A stretch of 64,000 nt of DNA, from assembly GCA_002224055.1 (NCBI GenBank), contig AZLU01000166.1, positions 1 through 64,000 of the forward strand, in the 5' to 3' direction. The number at the start of each line of letters is the position of its first letter. The stretch's first letter is position 1. The DNA is from Pezizomycotina sp. ARF18. Its lineage: Eukaryota; Ascomycota. Both the position numbers and the translations under genes were made by a program. Positions 11,301 through 22,820 of this stretch are shown here, piece after piece. The notes below the pieces were generated by a model, which had not been told where the DNA came from, did not search any database, and saw only the letters and a program-made list of their open reading frames with translations.

Positions 11301-14300
11301 AACTCTCATCAATCTTGAACTCATGGCCCCACGGAAATTTGGCGACGCCTCGGGGTGGCGGGGGTCCTGGGGCATGGTCCCATCCGCGTCTCGGTCGAGC
11401 CCCTAGAGCTGGCGGCGGCCCAGGGAGATTAAATGCGGGCCCCTGTCTAGGGTCCGGAAGCCGAGTCTGGTATGTTTCATCAAAGTTAGACTCACCGTCC
11501 CATGGAAACTTGTCAGCTCCTCGTTGTGGCGGAGGTCCTGGGAGGTTCGAGGCAGGCCTCTTTCCAGGTTCGGATGCTGGGTCAAGGAACTTTCGCCGAA
11601 TTTGGATTCATCGCCCTCTCGGAACTTGTCGACGCCCCGGGCCGGGCTAGTAGCGGCCCTTTGTCCGAGTATGAGTCGGATCCATCCGAAACCCGGACGA
11701 GCACCTTGAGCTGGCGGAGGCCCCTGACCATATGAACTTAGATCCCATCCTGGTCGAGCGCCCGAGGCTGGCCGCGGAGGCCCTGGGACATTCTGTTCTG
11801 CCTTCCATGGCCTGGGTGCGGAGTCTGGAAATCTTCATTGTACTCGGTCTCATCGCCCCCAGGTAAAGCGTTTGGAGCCCCTGAGGTATCTGAGCGTTGG
11901 TCCCATTCCCGGGGGTCTGGAACAAAAGGCTGCTGCTGAGCTTTCTCCCGAGGTAGAGGCGGAGCACCTGGCTGTGCAAGGAGCGGCCTATATGTTGAAC
12001 CATGGCTCCATGGTGGGATCTGCCTGGGCAAAGTCGGGTCGTTCCGCCCCTTCCCGCCAGGTGCGTTATCAGGGGCTGATCTGGGCCGCGGGATCGGTTC
12101 GAAGCCGAAGTCTTCTCTAGGCTCGGAATCGTAAATTGAATTGCCTCTAGAGTCATAATAGGTTCTTTCATCAAACCCGAAGTCGTCTTGTCCCCGTCTA
12201 GGTGCTTGGTCAACTGGGTCTACCGGAGGCTGCCAATCATTAGGTCCTTGATTTGGTAGTGGATGTTGACCCTCGGGGTCCTTGTCGTGACTTCCAGCCG
12301 GAGGAACTGGAGCTTGCCCACCGCGCTTAGGTGGTTCTGGATAAAACGAATCCCCGTACGTCGAATCGCCAAAATCAAATCCCATGTCCCGACCAGGAAT
12401 ATCCCATGGCGGGCGATGCTGAGGCGCGGCATTGGTAGATCAGATGGGCTATCTTTACCGAAGTCCTTTCTGTCGATCCCTTTACCCCCCTGTGCGGGCT
12501 CCTCGCCAGGGCCACGCTGCTGGTGTGGGGGTTCCCGCCAACTCCCGGCTTTAGACGTCGAGGAGAACCTCGAGTCATCCCGTCTATCTCCCGGGCGGTG
12601 TCTTGCATCTTCTCTACTATAGTAGGAATCATTCCACCCATCATCGAAGTCCAACTTCCCACCCCGCGGGAGATTCGGTTGTTGTCCTTTGTTTACCAAG
12701 TCCTTTTTAAAGTCGGCAGTACTATCCTGAAAGTCACGGAACATGTCAAAATAAGGCGCGCGCGGGCGTGCGTGAACGGTTATTCCATCTCCAGCTTGCT
12801 GCCTCCATGAATCCCTTCATTGGGAGGAACATGCGCTGCAGGTCCAGGATGTTGTATCCTATCCTCCGGCGCCGTCATAGGGGGATGCCAGAAGCCAGCC
12901 CAAGGTACGGGCGCATTTGGCCCGCGGTCAGGTCTCTGATCTGGATCCCCGGCTCGACCTCGATGGATGGGACCCCAGGAAATGTCAGAATCCGCAGCGC
13001 CGGTGGGCGTAAAGTCATCAATCCGTGGTTGCTTTCGGTCATCCCTGCCGACGGGTGGTTGAGTGTCAGACGGATCATTCCACAGCTCAGGAGGGCGGCC
13101 TTTGGGGAGTTCAGCGCCGAATCTACCAGGGACCGGTCCAGGAGCGTTCGGCTCGCGCCCAAGTTTCGGATTCGAATAATCGGCTTGTGAGGAAAAGTCG
13201 GAGTTTGGAGCGCCGGTGGGAGTGAAATCATCATTCTGGGGTTGCCTTCGATCATTCACGCCGCCAGCTGGTTTACCATTCCACGGCGCAGGAGGAAGGC
13301 TTTTAGGGAATCCAGCGGCGACTCCCCGGGGATCGCTCCAGGAGCGTTCAGCTCACGTCCGGGTCTCGGATCCTGATCCCTGCCTCGAGGTGGAGCAAGG
13401 GAGTCTGACGGAAAAGCAAAATCCAGACCACCACTCAATATAAATCCATCGCCCTGTCGATGTTTTCGATGGTTCTCGGCACCGACTGGTCTAGTGTCGT
13501 CATAGAAATCACTCGGCAGTTCAGGAGGGAAACCTCTAGGAGCTTCAACACCAACCCTACCAGGCGTCTGGCAAGGTATCAAGCCAGACATCTGGCCAGG
13601 AGCGTTTTGCTCACGTCCAAATCCGGGATTTGGATCCCCGAGCTCATGTGGATCAAGTTCTAAATCTGCAGTCCCGGTCGATGATGCGTCACGGCTTTCG
13701 AATTGTTCTTGGTTCTTTCCACCCTTGACGAGTCTAAACTCGTAAGAATCCGTTGGAAAATCTATTGGAAATCTATGAGGAAGGCCTTTGGGGCTTCAGC
13801 GCTAACTCTACCATGGATACGTCCTGGAGCGTTTGGTTCGCGTCGAAATCCTGCATCCAGATCCCTGGCCCCGGCTCCGCGTGGAGGAATCATTCCGGCT
13901 GAGGAAAATCCAGAATTCGCAGTCCTGGTCGATGATGCATCAGGACTTCGGATTGTCTTTCGTCCTTTCCACCCTTTGATCTGAGCTCATTGGAATATAT
14001 TGGAGATCTAGGTGGAGGAGGTCTAGGTACTTCAGCGCCGGCCCTACCCGGTATTGGCCCAAATGAGTCGAACCTATCATTAAATCTAAGTAGGGCACCG
14101 CCGTCTTCTCTGGCTCCCTTCGGCCACTTCATATTACCCATTCTGGGGAGCTGGGTCCTAGAGAGTCATCTTGGGAGTCCGTAAAACTATCGCCATGGTG
14201 GAAGCCACCTCTTTGGCGTTGTTTTTGATTAGGTTTATTTGCTGAACTAGATCGAATATCGCGACCTGCTGCAGGTTCTGGCCGTCCTGGATCATGTTTG

Positions 14301-14560
14301 AGACTACTGGTAGAAGATGGCCCGTCTCGAATATTTGGCGTTCTTGATTTATGTGAAGATCTGCTTGTGCGGGTTCCTCTAGACCCGCTGGATCTAGCCG
14401 CAGCTTCAAACCCTGATCCAGAGGACGGCAACTTGGGCGCTAGTTTCCCGTCAGAACCGCCTTTTTCACGAGATTCCGGACTTGAAGTTTTACTTGACGT
14501 TGGTTTCTCTGTCGAGGCTGTTTTCTTGCCCGCCTCTTCTGCTTTTTGCTCTGATGCCAT
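8359..14560 (-). CDS. Giant repeat-rich disordered protein with two C-terminal zinc ribbons
   Basis: The N-terminus at 14560 begins MASEQKAEEAGKKTASTEKP and is Ser/Lys/Pro-rich. It is followed by about six 230-bp repeats (12880-14070; motif NAPG..PGR.GAE.P), a Tyr/Asp-rich part (11740-12740; EDFGFEPIP), Pro/Gly repeats (11300-11720), then a long Ser/Pro/Arg region (8760-10520). The C-terminus carries two zinc ribbons: YCPECGKRSTEMAV then LWRCDPCDLGFCRF (about 8605-8725), and LCPKCGRRASGRAFGKYLV then LWRCKKCDIEFCRLK (about 8380-8510). A Pro/Ala linker (EEPVRPPPPAAAVTEDPFF) joins them. Protein character continues across the whole span, but the frame changes many times. A separate gene starting at MSGDSFRPPPKP (10523) is the alternative. 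I recognise no family; the full protein would be about 2000 residues, mostly disordered. Confidence 0.6.
11300..11720 (-). repeat. Coding Pro/Gly tandem repeat
   Basis: Three to four copies of a roughly 125-170 bp unit. On the plus strand the landmark is a GGAAxTTG.CGACGCC-type stretch followed by GGCGGAGGTCCTGGG, near 11330, 11500 and 11625. The minus strand encodes a Pro-Gly-Pro-Pro motif followed by DKFPW-like residues. Confidence 0.55.
12880..14070 (-). repeat. Coding tandem repeat, unit about 230 bp
   Basis: The minus strand encodes recurring units with GRE.NAPG, PGR.GAE.PKG.PPEL and FTPTG..DSD motifs. The NAPG codons fall near 12908, 13139, 13341, 13600 and 13829, with a sixth partial copy (PGRAGAEVPRPPPP) near 14060. 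Spacings are about 200-260 bp. Copies are diverged, so the array is old. Confidence 0.7.
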
Positions 14561-15328
14561 GACGAAATATCAGATTGTTTTATCGATCCTTATATATTAA
14601 AACTCCTAGAATCGGAGTGGTACGTTCTTTGAGTCTATTATGGTTCATGATCAAGATAACATTGTATTATTCAATCATTGTTGGAAAGCCACGGGTACTG
14701 GAATCAAGACCAGAAATGTTCACGAATGCAATTGTTTCAAACTCGAACCATTTCCACAACACCAAGGATATCGGTATCAAACTTGAATTGATGGCATTTC
14801 AAACACACGTTTATAGCTTCTAGTATTTACATCAATATCACTAGATTACTCCTTGTAGGCGGAATTTGGATTGAGCTTCAAGATGTAATTGTTACATCTA
14901 TCGTATCAAAGGCGCTAATTATGCTACAATATCCAAACCCCATTACTTTATAGCGTAGTTTGGTGGCCAAAATGGCCATTGGTGGGTGTAGGTAGTCAAA
15001 GTCTTTCAGAGGATTCTTGTATAGATGAGTATATTGATTGCATAAACTATTACGAACTCCTTGACTTTATATCCATCACCATTCATTTAGGTCCCGAACC
15101 ACAGGAACGAAATTCCTCATACATCGAACACCGCGTTGAAGCAATCCAAGCAGTCTTAGGCAAAGGCATGGGCCTATTCATATATTTTTAATATAGTGCT
15201 ATTGTAATTGATAATACGTTCAGTCTCGAGTTACTCTCCTACGCTAATAACGATCTCTTCTGATAGTTTTATTGCGAGTGTAAATAAGAACCTGTGAGGC
15301 AAAAACAGATGTCATAGATGCGGAAGTT
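14561..15328. other. Spacer, promoter side of the giant disordered-protein gene
   Basis: AT-rich sequence without a supported gene. It contains the upstream region of the gene that starts at 14560 and the 3' flank of the secreted-protein gene that ends at 15329. Confidence 0.45.
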
Positions 15329-16456
15329 CTATAGAATCAATATAAGAACGATAGGGATAGTAGCGACCCAATACATCTTAAGTCCAAAGCACTGCGTAAC
15401 CGCGGTTGGCGCGCTGTTGCCGGTTGGAAGCACTCCTCCTTGGTTCCTGTTTTGGCCGCTGCTCTGCGGTGACACGACGGTGCCCTGCGTGGTTTGGGAG
15501 CGGCGTGTCTGGATTTGAATACGGTTAGCCTCGGGATACGATCGAAGAACGGGGATTCAAAGGCTATATACTACACGAGTAGCATGACCTTAACAGATTG
15601 GATTACTTACATTGGTCGGCACTCCAGTCACATCTGTAATGTCGATGAACCCAGCCTGTGAGCTTTCAGCAGAAAACGTCAAGGAAGCTGTTCTCGTTTC
15701 AATCGGCGTGCAATAATCCCCGAGAAATCCGAAGACGGTCACGGCAGTGGGATTATTAGCCTCGATGGTCTCGCATTCCCTAGCGCCGGAATTAAACGCC
15801 GATGCGAACGCCGCCGGCGAAACTCCGGACGGCGGAGCGCAGATACAAGTGACGACGTTGTCGGCGGTGAGGGCCACGCGCGTGTCGGACCAGCAATCCG
15901 TGACAAGGTTTAGGATCGCAGTGCAGGACTTTGGAATGAGGGTGGGCGGCTCGGTGATCATCGGTGATGGGGTCGAAGCTGCTGCTGAAAAGAGTGTTCC
16001 CCTCGTTGCGGAAGCGAAGGCTCCACCCCCGCCGTTACCTCCATAGAGCTGACAGTAGTCCACGAAATTGTTGCTCAAGACCGACCCGAAATATGGGTTC
16101 GCAGTCTGGAAGTACTCGATACAAGTCGAGACACTGTCGTCTATGAGTTCGCCCCAGTCTACAGTAACTGGAACCGTTACCTCCGGACCAGGCGTGCCTA
16201 ACGTACTCCAGCAACAAAGAGTTAGAAAAATTGAGACTATTAAAGGTTCGAAGAAGAATGGTTTAGCTTACAAAACGCAGTTAGCCATCGAAGTTGCTGT
16301 CAGTGGCATGTCCGTGTTCGTATAACACTGGTTCAGAATTCCGCTTAAAGCATTACAGACGGTGAAGAGTCGGCTGCTCGGATCAACTTGAGCATTGACC
16401 GTGAGCAAAAGTCCCAACAGCTCCAAGTTGAGAAGGAACTTCCAAAGCTTGAACAT
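15329..16456 (-). CDS. Secreted Cys-rich protein with duplicated module and hydrophobic tail
   Basis: Three exons (16456-16272, 16205-15611, 15508-15329) join in frame with GTAAGC/CTGGAG and GTAAGT/CAG splice sites to give about 319 residues. Residues 1-22 form a signal peptide (MFKLWKFLLNLELLGLLLTV then NAQ). Two related Cys modules follow: Cys34, 44, 60, 90, 113 and Cys156, 166, 182, 206, 227. Both start with C-x9-C, share an LTA....C segment and end in a DYC. After a Ser/Thr/Gln-rich linker the protein ends with a hydrophobic stretch (MYWVATIPIVLILIL), which suggests a GPI signal or membrane tail. I know no family name. It probably sits on the cell surface or in the wall. It is the only multi-exon gene here that I can splice without a frame break. 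Confidence 0.8.
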
Positions 16457-17158
16457 TCTTAATATCGTGACCTGAAAACCCGATTTGAACCCTTCAGCAT
16501 TCGAAGAATCAGAGAAACCGAAGTTGGGATAAATTGTGCCAGAGAAACTCGGAGAAGGCTTAAATCACCGCTATGAAGTCGGTCGGGCTTGACCAGCAGC
16601 GGAATTCCCATATCGTTTTATATACGGAGTTTCCAACCCCATTCACTGGCATCTTTCCTATAAGGGATTAGTACTGCCCGACGGTCGCAGGCTTCATAAT
16701 AGCCCATAGTTTATTATTATTTCCCCAAAGCATGCATGGATGCCGGATGAAGCTCATTGGCCTCATTGCTAGATGGAGGGCAGCAGCACGCAAGGGGAGG
16801 GCTTGCAGAGTATATGTACCCCTCTTCGTGGCTAAAAGAAGAAGACTATGTTCCAGAGAGCGTGAACACTCGATTTGAAAGCCACGGCGTAAAGCCTAGA
16901 GCATTGGGTTCTTACAGTTGGTATTCCGCTTCATGGGCCAAATATCACGAGATTTGGTCCAATTGCGGGTCCGTTCTTCCTTCTACATGAATTGTCTCTG
17001 ATTGCCACTGTCACCCGACGCGGCGATCTCTGTTCTTTGCTATATTAGCCTTTCTGAGACATGAAGACTAGGTTAGTTGCCGTTTGGATAAGTCTGCTCG
17101 AGGGGGCTGGTTAATGCAGGCCAACATTTAGCGCTTGAACACATTTCAGTTCCCTCCC
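16457..17158. other. Spacer without gene
   Basis: Promoter side of the secreted-protein gene. A 77-codon open frame at 16757-16990 has no recognisable feature. Confidence 0.4.
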
Positions 17159-17691
17159 TCAAATAATATCGGGGACAGCCTCATTGAGCGTCAAAACAAA
17201 AGCAATGAAACTAGCACGCGACCTCCGCGGATCTATAGTTGGCCAAACAGGTTTTCGTACCCTATGTCGCCTAAGCCAGATAATCAGGTATTGATGTAGA
17301 CCCTGGGAAAGGAAACAAGATCGCTCTGTTCGAGCGGAGAACAATAGTACTACCGGTGCATTGGGAAGATTCGGTACCGTAATTCCATTTACGAAATCGT
17401 TAGATATATACGAGTGTCCCCACTTCTGCTTGACCTCATTAAAAGGGGGCCTTTGCACAACTTCGATTTTAATCGCCCTCACTGATTCGTAGGCATCAAA
17501 CAACGGTTCTGCAGCTGGACATATCCACCGCACCCTTGGCGGTTGCATTGGGTACAAGTCGGTACTTCAGTACCCTGAAAAAGCAAAATGGTGTGAGTCT
17601 GAGGATGCGGCGGGCCAAGCTTCGCCGCACACCGAAAAAAAGCGCCACAAAGCCAGTGCAGCAGTCTTATTCTTGTCCTTGTACATTCCAC
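17159..17691 (-). CDS. Hypothetical protein, uncertain
   Basis: A 132-codon open frame (17159-17557) is preceded by a second overlapping frame to 17691. Joined by a frame change or intron near 17560, it would read from HPQTHTILLFQ through YPMQPPRVRWICPAAEPLF. The sequence looks protein-like (phrases such as LFDAYESVRAIKIEVV), but I cannot assign a family. It could also be chance. Confidence 0.3.
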
Positions 17692-17910
17692 TAGGCGCCA
17701 ACTGAAGCCACGAGATCCACAAGTACACCAGGTCTAGAACAGGTTCGCTGGCTATATTATCTACGATATATTCTGATATATGCCTCGGTTCTGGGAGGGT
17801 CCTGTTTTGCTAACGTTGGCAAAGTTCACTGGCATTCGATTACCCTCTTAGCTAACCCCCACCGGATGAAAACCCCTCACGCCCTCCTTGTCTAATTTTT
17901 GCGAGAAAAA

Positions 17911-17953
17911 CCACTTAGTTTAAAACACTTTGTTTAAACTACTTTGTTTAAAC
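17911..17953. repeat. Short tandem repeat upstream of a surface-protein gene
   Basis: About three copies of a 14-15 bp unit resembling CACTTTGTTTAAA lie 80-120 bp upstream of the start codon at 18033. Its position suggests a promoter element, but no specific regulator is apparent. Confidence 0.6.
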
Positions 17954-18032
17954 CGCTTTCTTATTTATTTTTTCTTGGTTTCTCTGGTCCCTGCTATCGT
18001 CATAGCACAATCATAATACAAGTACTGAAGCC

Positions 18033-19265
18033 ATGTTACCTCCTAAAGGCTCGTTCTTTGCCTTATCACTCCTGATTCCACTCTGTAGTGCGGTTACTTT
18101 TCCTGGGCCAGTTATAACGCCTGCACCAAAAGTCGCCTTCAGGCAGTTCGAGGGACACCTTGGGAAGCAACGCGCTAGGAAACCTTTCGAAGAGTTCGCC
18201 ATAACAGTTGCGCCCCTTATAAGACGGCAAGACACTACCACGGCGGGCTTCAGAGCTCCCGACAATACCTGTGGATATGTTGACGGTAGATTAGGTAAAG
18301 GCGCTTCTAGTTACTCGATAGCACAGTAAATCTGCACAAGATTCTCTCCTTGCTAACTCTAGAGTTTGAATCGTATCAGGCGCTCCAGAGGCTTGCGCCT
18401 AGGCTTGACATGTGTTGCGGTCTATAACCCCTTAAGCACCGATATAGGCATGATCGGCTGCTGTAGTTCCATGGGCGGGAGTAATGTTAATTGCGCCGCC
18501 CAATTCACTTGTATTAACTCTGCCGACATGAGTGCCCGCTGCGATGAGGGTTGCAGGGAAGATGTCAATACCGTAAATGGTAAGTTTGCTACAGAAGAAC
18601 TGGACGGAATTCTCACTGGAAAATTCTATCGGCTGCTCCAAAAAGAAAGCGGGCGATGTACTGATAGAATTACTGGCGTTACTTTCTACTTATCATCTCA
18701 GTACGAATGTTTTCTCTCCATACTGCTATCCCTTCGTCTTCAGCCAATTCAATTCAGCCACCTTATGGGATTGTCGTAGCTCTTCCTACACGGGAAGCGG
18801 GGTGTGCGTATCGACACAACATACGACGGCGATACCACGGCCGGCACCAACCTATGGGTAGCAGTCACAGGCATCGTAGGAAGCTCGATTGCTTCGATCG
18901 ATTCATCCGCTTCCGGTGGCGGTTTTATCAACCCGGCCTCTTCAAGCCCTCCCACAGGCACAGCACCCAGCGTACATACCACTTCTTCGACCTCTCCTCC
19001 TACCCCGCCGCCCACTAAGTTACCCATCGGCGCGATCGTCGGTGGTGTCGTTGGCGGCGTCATTGGATTAGCCATTGTGGGCTTGATCGCCTTCTACATT
19101 CACCGAAAGACTCGCAACAACGACCGCGAAGTCGCGCCGCAACCTCCATCGGCGCCGCCTACGAGGCTTCACTCTCCTCCGCCGCCGCTTAGCCTCCTAC
19201 TGCCGTCTCGGACTTCTTCGGTAACGACCGGCCAAAGAGCGAGGATGGTAACCTTGATACGATGA
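18033..19265 (+). CDS. Single-pass Cys-rich surface protein (copy 1 of tandem pair)
   Basis: The start at 18033 gives a signal peptide (MLPPKGSFFALSLLIPLCSA). The ectodomain has DNTCGYVDGR, then after an intron (18295-18402) LTCVAVYNP, GCC, FTCINSA and CDEGC. A second intron begins near 18580 (GTAAGTTTG) and ends at about 18700; the next exon holds TLWDCRSSSYTGSGVC. A Ser/Thr/Pro-rich stalk follows, then a Gly-rich membrane helix (IGAIVGGVVGGVIGLAIVGL) and a basic stop-transfer HRKTR with a Pro-rich cytoplasmic tail. This layout is common in fungal putative wall sensors. One frame change occurs at about 18800 between GVC and IDTTYDGD; the paralogue's GECIDTT shows where the Cys belongs. A tandem paralogue lies 2.1 kb downstream. 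Confidence 0.7.
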
Positions 19266-20149
19266 GGTCTCACACGACCGTGACAAGTGTTACGCCGAGT
19301 GCGAATTCTCCTACGGAGGTAAATAGGAACCGAGTGAGAATTTTTACCGAGCGTTCCTCAACCCGGCGCGGGTAATCTGGGCGGAACGGCGCATGAGATG
19401 CCTTGAATGTCTTCATTGGCGGTTAAGCATGTGAACGTATTGATAACCTTAAGTTGCTCAGAACGAACGATCCATCTTGTAGTAGTTCCATGTTAAATTT
19501 TGAATTAAAGGATGTTCCAAGGAGCGCTCGCCGCGGGAAATTATCATCAGTCTCTTTAATAGATGGTAGTGAGTAAATGATTTTATACTTAAATTCATTC
19601 AAGATGTTATGCTCTCTCTTCAATCCTTCAGAATAGTGGATTTGACACCAGTACATCTACACCTCTTTCTCGGGCCGGAGTTCGGTCTATTAGGCTCGTC
19701 AAAACATCATCTGGCATCATGCGAAACCTCATTGGCCTGAGATTCAACTGTATCTGTACAACTCTGCCCTAGCGATGCGGCGGAACTTCACATGCATCAT
19801 ATTTATTAAGAAGAAAAAAAAACATAACCCGGTATCTTCATTATTGTACCTTTAGGTAGGCGACAAAGCTAGGCCATGATTCGGTCCAGAACGTGCGGGG
19901 CTTGCAGGCTATACCTGAATACATAACAGCCTCGAAAGAATATTTTTTTTTGCTATCGATATATATCAGAAATATTTTAATCCAGTGCATAGGTATTATT
20001 CTTTTTCTTTTATACGCTGTCCTCTTCCTCTGCCAAGTGTCAGATCACCCGTTATCTCTTGTCTATCCTGACTTGGCGGGAGGAACGGGCATTTAGGATA
20101 CAGGTCTTGATAGACGGAGAGCCGACAGCTCACCCATCATTTCCCAAAT

Positions 20150-21345
20150 ATGCTTAGGACGAGTCCTGGACGGAAATATTTATCAAGCTTACTGTTGCTC
20201 TTCATTCCGCTTTGCAATGGAGTCGCATTCCTCGGCCCCACTATTACCACTCCTCCAAGGGTTCGTTTCCAACAGTCCGAGTTCGAGAAGCTCTTAGCGA
20301 AACAACAGCCGACGCCGTTTCTCGAGTTGCTATGACCAAAGCGCGCTGCGAAGACGGCAAGGCAAGACAACTATAGGCTTCCAGGCTCCCGACAACACCT
20401 GCGGATACGTAAATGGGAAAGCTGGTACGATATTCTCGCTGTAATCTGCTAAGAGATAGAAAAATCCGCGATCACACCTACTAACCGCTAAAGAATAATT
20501 ATTTCTTTTACGCTTCTAGATGCTATTGAGGCCTGTAATTGAGGCCAGGTTTGCGTTGCGGCTTACAACCCGATTAGTACAGTAACCGGCCCAGTTGGTT
20601 GCTATAGCTCCACCGGCTCGACTGTCGAATGCGCCATTCAGCTGACTTGTATCAACTCTGCCACATGGGGTGAGCTGTGGGCGAAGCTGCTTAGAGTATG
20701 TCGGAACTGCAAAATGGCGAGTGCGCTATTCCTGGACCAAGAATGGAGCATCACGCATATCATAGGCGAAGATTTTTGGGGAGAAGAAGCTATATTTATT
20801 ATATAGTTGTATCCTTGAACGCTCCGCGCTCAGTGACTGACACACTCCGCTTCAGTACAGTACGAATGCTTCCAATCCCTCCTGCCAGTGATACCCGTAT
20901 GTTTTTACAGAGTGGAGGGGCGCCACTCTATGGGACTGCCGGTCAACCTCTTATTCAGGTTCTGGCGGCGGCGAGTGCATTGACACCACATGGATGGCGA
21001 TATAACTGCAGGGCGAATCTGTAGTCCACTGTCACGGAAATTCCCGTGTCAGACTTAAGCTCTCTTATTAATGCAACTCCTCTGAGCAACCCCATAAATA
21101 CCAATAGTCACCTTCTATTTCCGGGCGGCTTAGCTGTCACTAGTGTTGTAGTTCTGCCGACGAACGGGTCTTACACTCCAGCGGCCTCGAATAGTAGTAA
21201 ATTGCTGGTCGGCGCGATTGTGGGGTTGTCGTCGGGGTGTCATGGGGCTGGGAGTTCTGGGCGTGATCGTCCTCGACATTCACGGACGACTCGCGACCGC
21301 CCTCGAGACATGCCGCAGCCACCGGGTCCTTTCGGCCTAACTTGA
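20150..21345 (+). pseudogene. Decayed tandem paralogue of the 18033 surface protein (copy 2)
   Basis: It matches copy 1 along its length: signal peptide (SSLLLLFIPLCNGVAF), QAPDNTCGYVNGKAG (about 20380), VCVAAYNPIST, GCYSSTGSTVEC, LTCINSA, GECIDTT (about 20970), and a membrane helix start (SNSSKLLVGAIVG) near 21200. Breaks are more numerous than in copy 1. They include a frame change after the signal region (about 20330), an in-frame TGA just before QVCVAAYNP (about 20543; probably a former TGG), a lost Cys-rich middle, and further breaks in the stalk and helix. I judge it a true pseudogene, although sequence error may add to the count. Confidence 0.6.
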
Positions 21346-21806
21346 AGGGCACGGATTTTAATGAATATGCAAGAGGCGAATTGGACGCGGTGGAAGCTAT
21401 CATACAAACATATCCCCCGATAAATGTTGGCGCGGTGGAAGCAGACCTTATTAAAACCTTCAAGCTGTTTCAGAGAACAAACCCGAAGTTTTTCATGAAA
21501 TGCAAGCAAATTTCTCATGCATGGGGATGTGTCCGTGAAAGAGAAATTTTTTCATTAAACCAATGCGCTTTCGTCGCTGAGCCAGCTCCACCTACCTACC
21601 AAGGTATTGAACTCTACCTCAATTGTCTCAACATCGAGGTCGAAATGATAATAAAAAGCGTCTTGTACATAACCAGTTTCATCCTGATACTAATAAGTAT
21701 ATATATTTACTTTTGCCATTCGCTGGCCATCATAACGATTTATCGGCCAAGCGCGGTGGATAAGGTATTGCTCCAATTCTGCAAACCTTGCGTTATGCTA
21801 ACATGA
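21342..21806 (+). CDS. Hypothetical 154-codon open frame
   Basis: A long uninterrupted frame starts MKGTDFNEYARGELDAVEAI and includes a hydrophobic stretch near residues 105-125. No family is recognisable. It directly follows the decayed surface-protein copy and may be coding or chance. Confidence 0.3.
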   Translation: MKGTDFNEYARGELDAVEAIIQTYPPINVGAVEADLIKTFKLFQRTNPKFFMKCKQISHAWGCVREREIFSLNQCAFVAEPAPPTYQGIELYLNCLNIEVEMIIKSVLYITSFILILISIYIYFCHSLAIITIYRPSAVDKVLLQFCKPCVMLT

Positions 21807-22820
21807 AGATTCAACCTCAAGGAAAGATAGTGTGATATAAATCTTACCTTATAAAAGCTCCATGGGTGCGAGGCGAATACGAGTTGAATCCGATCACACT
21901 GTAATCTCGGGAGATAGAAAGGAACAATGCAAGACATCGTCTAGAATTTAGCTGATATCGCCATACCAATTATGCTCATCCTCACTTGAGACACGAATTA
22001 TAAGTGACATAGGAAGCGGAATATTTCTAAGGATAGCCCGTCTGGTTGACCCACGCCCTTTCCCCTCATCGCATTCAGCTGAGCGTTGTTTTGCACTTCT
22101 GGACTTTTTGGACGTCGGTCTTGCAGCGGTTGATAGTCCGAGCTATGACGATCCCCACCCAACCAGCGGACGTGCTCATGAACTAACCCACGAATGGACA
22201 CAAAAGCGAGAATTTTCCCCCCACGATGAAGACCCTGGCACCCCAAATTCCCACATGTTTTAAAGCAGTTCATGGGGAAGCGTTGAAGCTGCCGGAGCCA
22301 ATCTCGTCGATGTACGTCGTTGTGTTCAAATTGCGACAGTTGCAGGGGGAAATCTGCATCTTTCGCCAGCGATATTGCTGTATTTTAAAATGCACTGTTT
22401 TGGAGCAAGACAGTATAAAATGTAAGATTGAAAGACGACAAACATGGTCAAAATAGCAACCCCTAACGCCATGTTGAACTTTGTTCGCATCTGCCGACCG
22501 AATTGCATGGTCTTACGATTCTATAAGCTGATTTTGCGATGCAGAACTCTGGGGGACTCCCTACTTAAGGGCCAAGAATGTGGCTAGAAACCACTGTAGT
22601 ATAGTCACGTAGATTCAGCAATCCTCGGTATCATGAAAAGGGGGGAACATTTCGAAAAAACGTTTCTCCGTGTTTATAAAATCCCGCCATCCGGAACGGA
22701 GGTAGGTCTCCAAAAAACTCGGATTTTCTGTAAATCCATGATCTTCACCAAATTCACGATCTGGAGCATCTACTCTATTTACCAATAGCGACCCTGATCG
22801 GTGTACTCCATATCTTCGTA
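21807..22820. other. Spacer without gene
   Basis: Only short open frames on both strands. It forms the upstream region of the rhodopsin-like gene at 22821. Confidence 0.4.

Noticed and set aside
8675-12810. Many long plus-strand open frames opposite the giant repeat protein
   Set aside because: They are shadows of GC-rich repetitive minus-strand coding DNA; only the minus strand gives the zinc ribbons and consistent repeat motifs.
13256-14070. 230-bp repeats as a satellite or transposon array
   Set aside because: The units keep protein motifs in the minus-strand reading and lie inside a long coding region, so they are better read as protein repeats.
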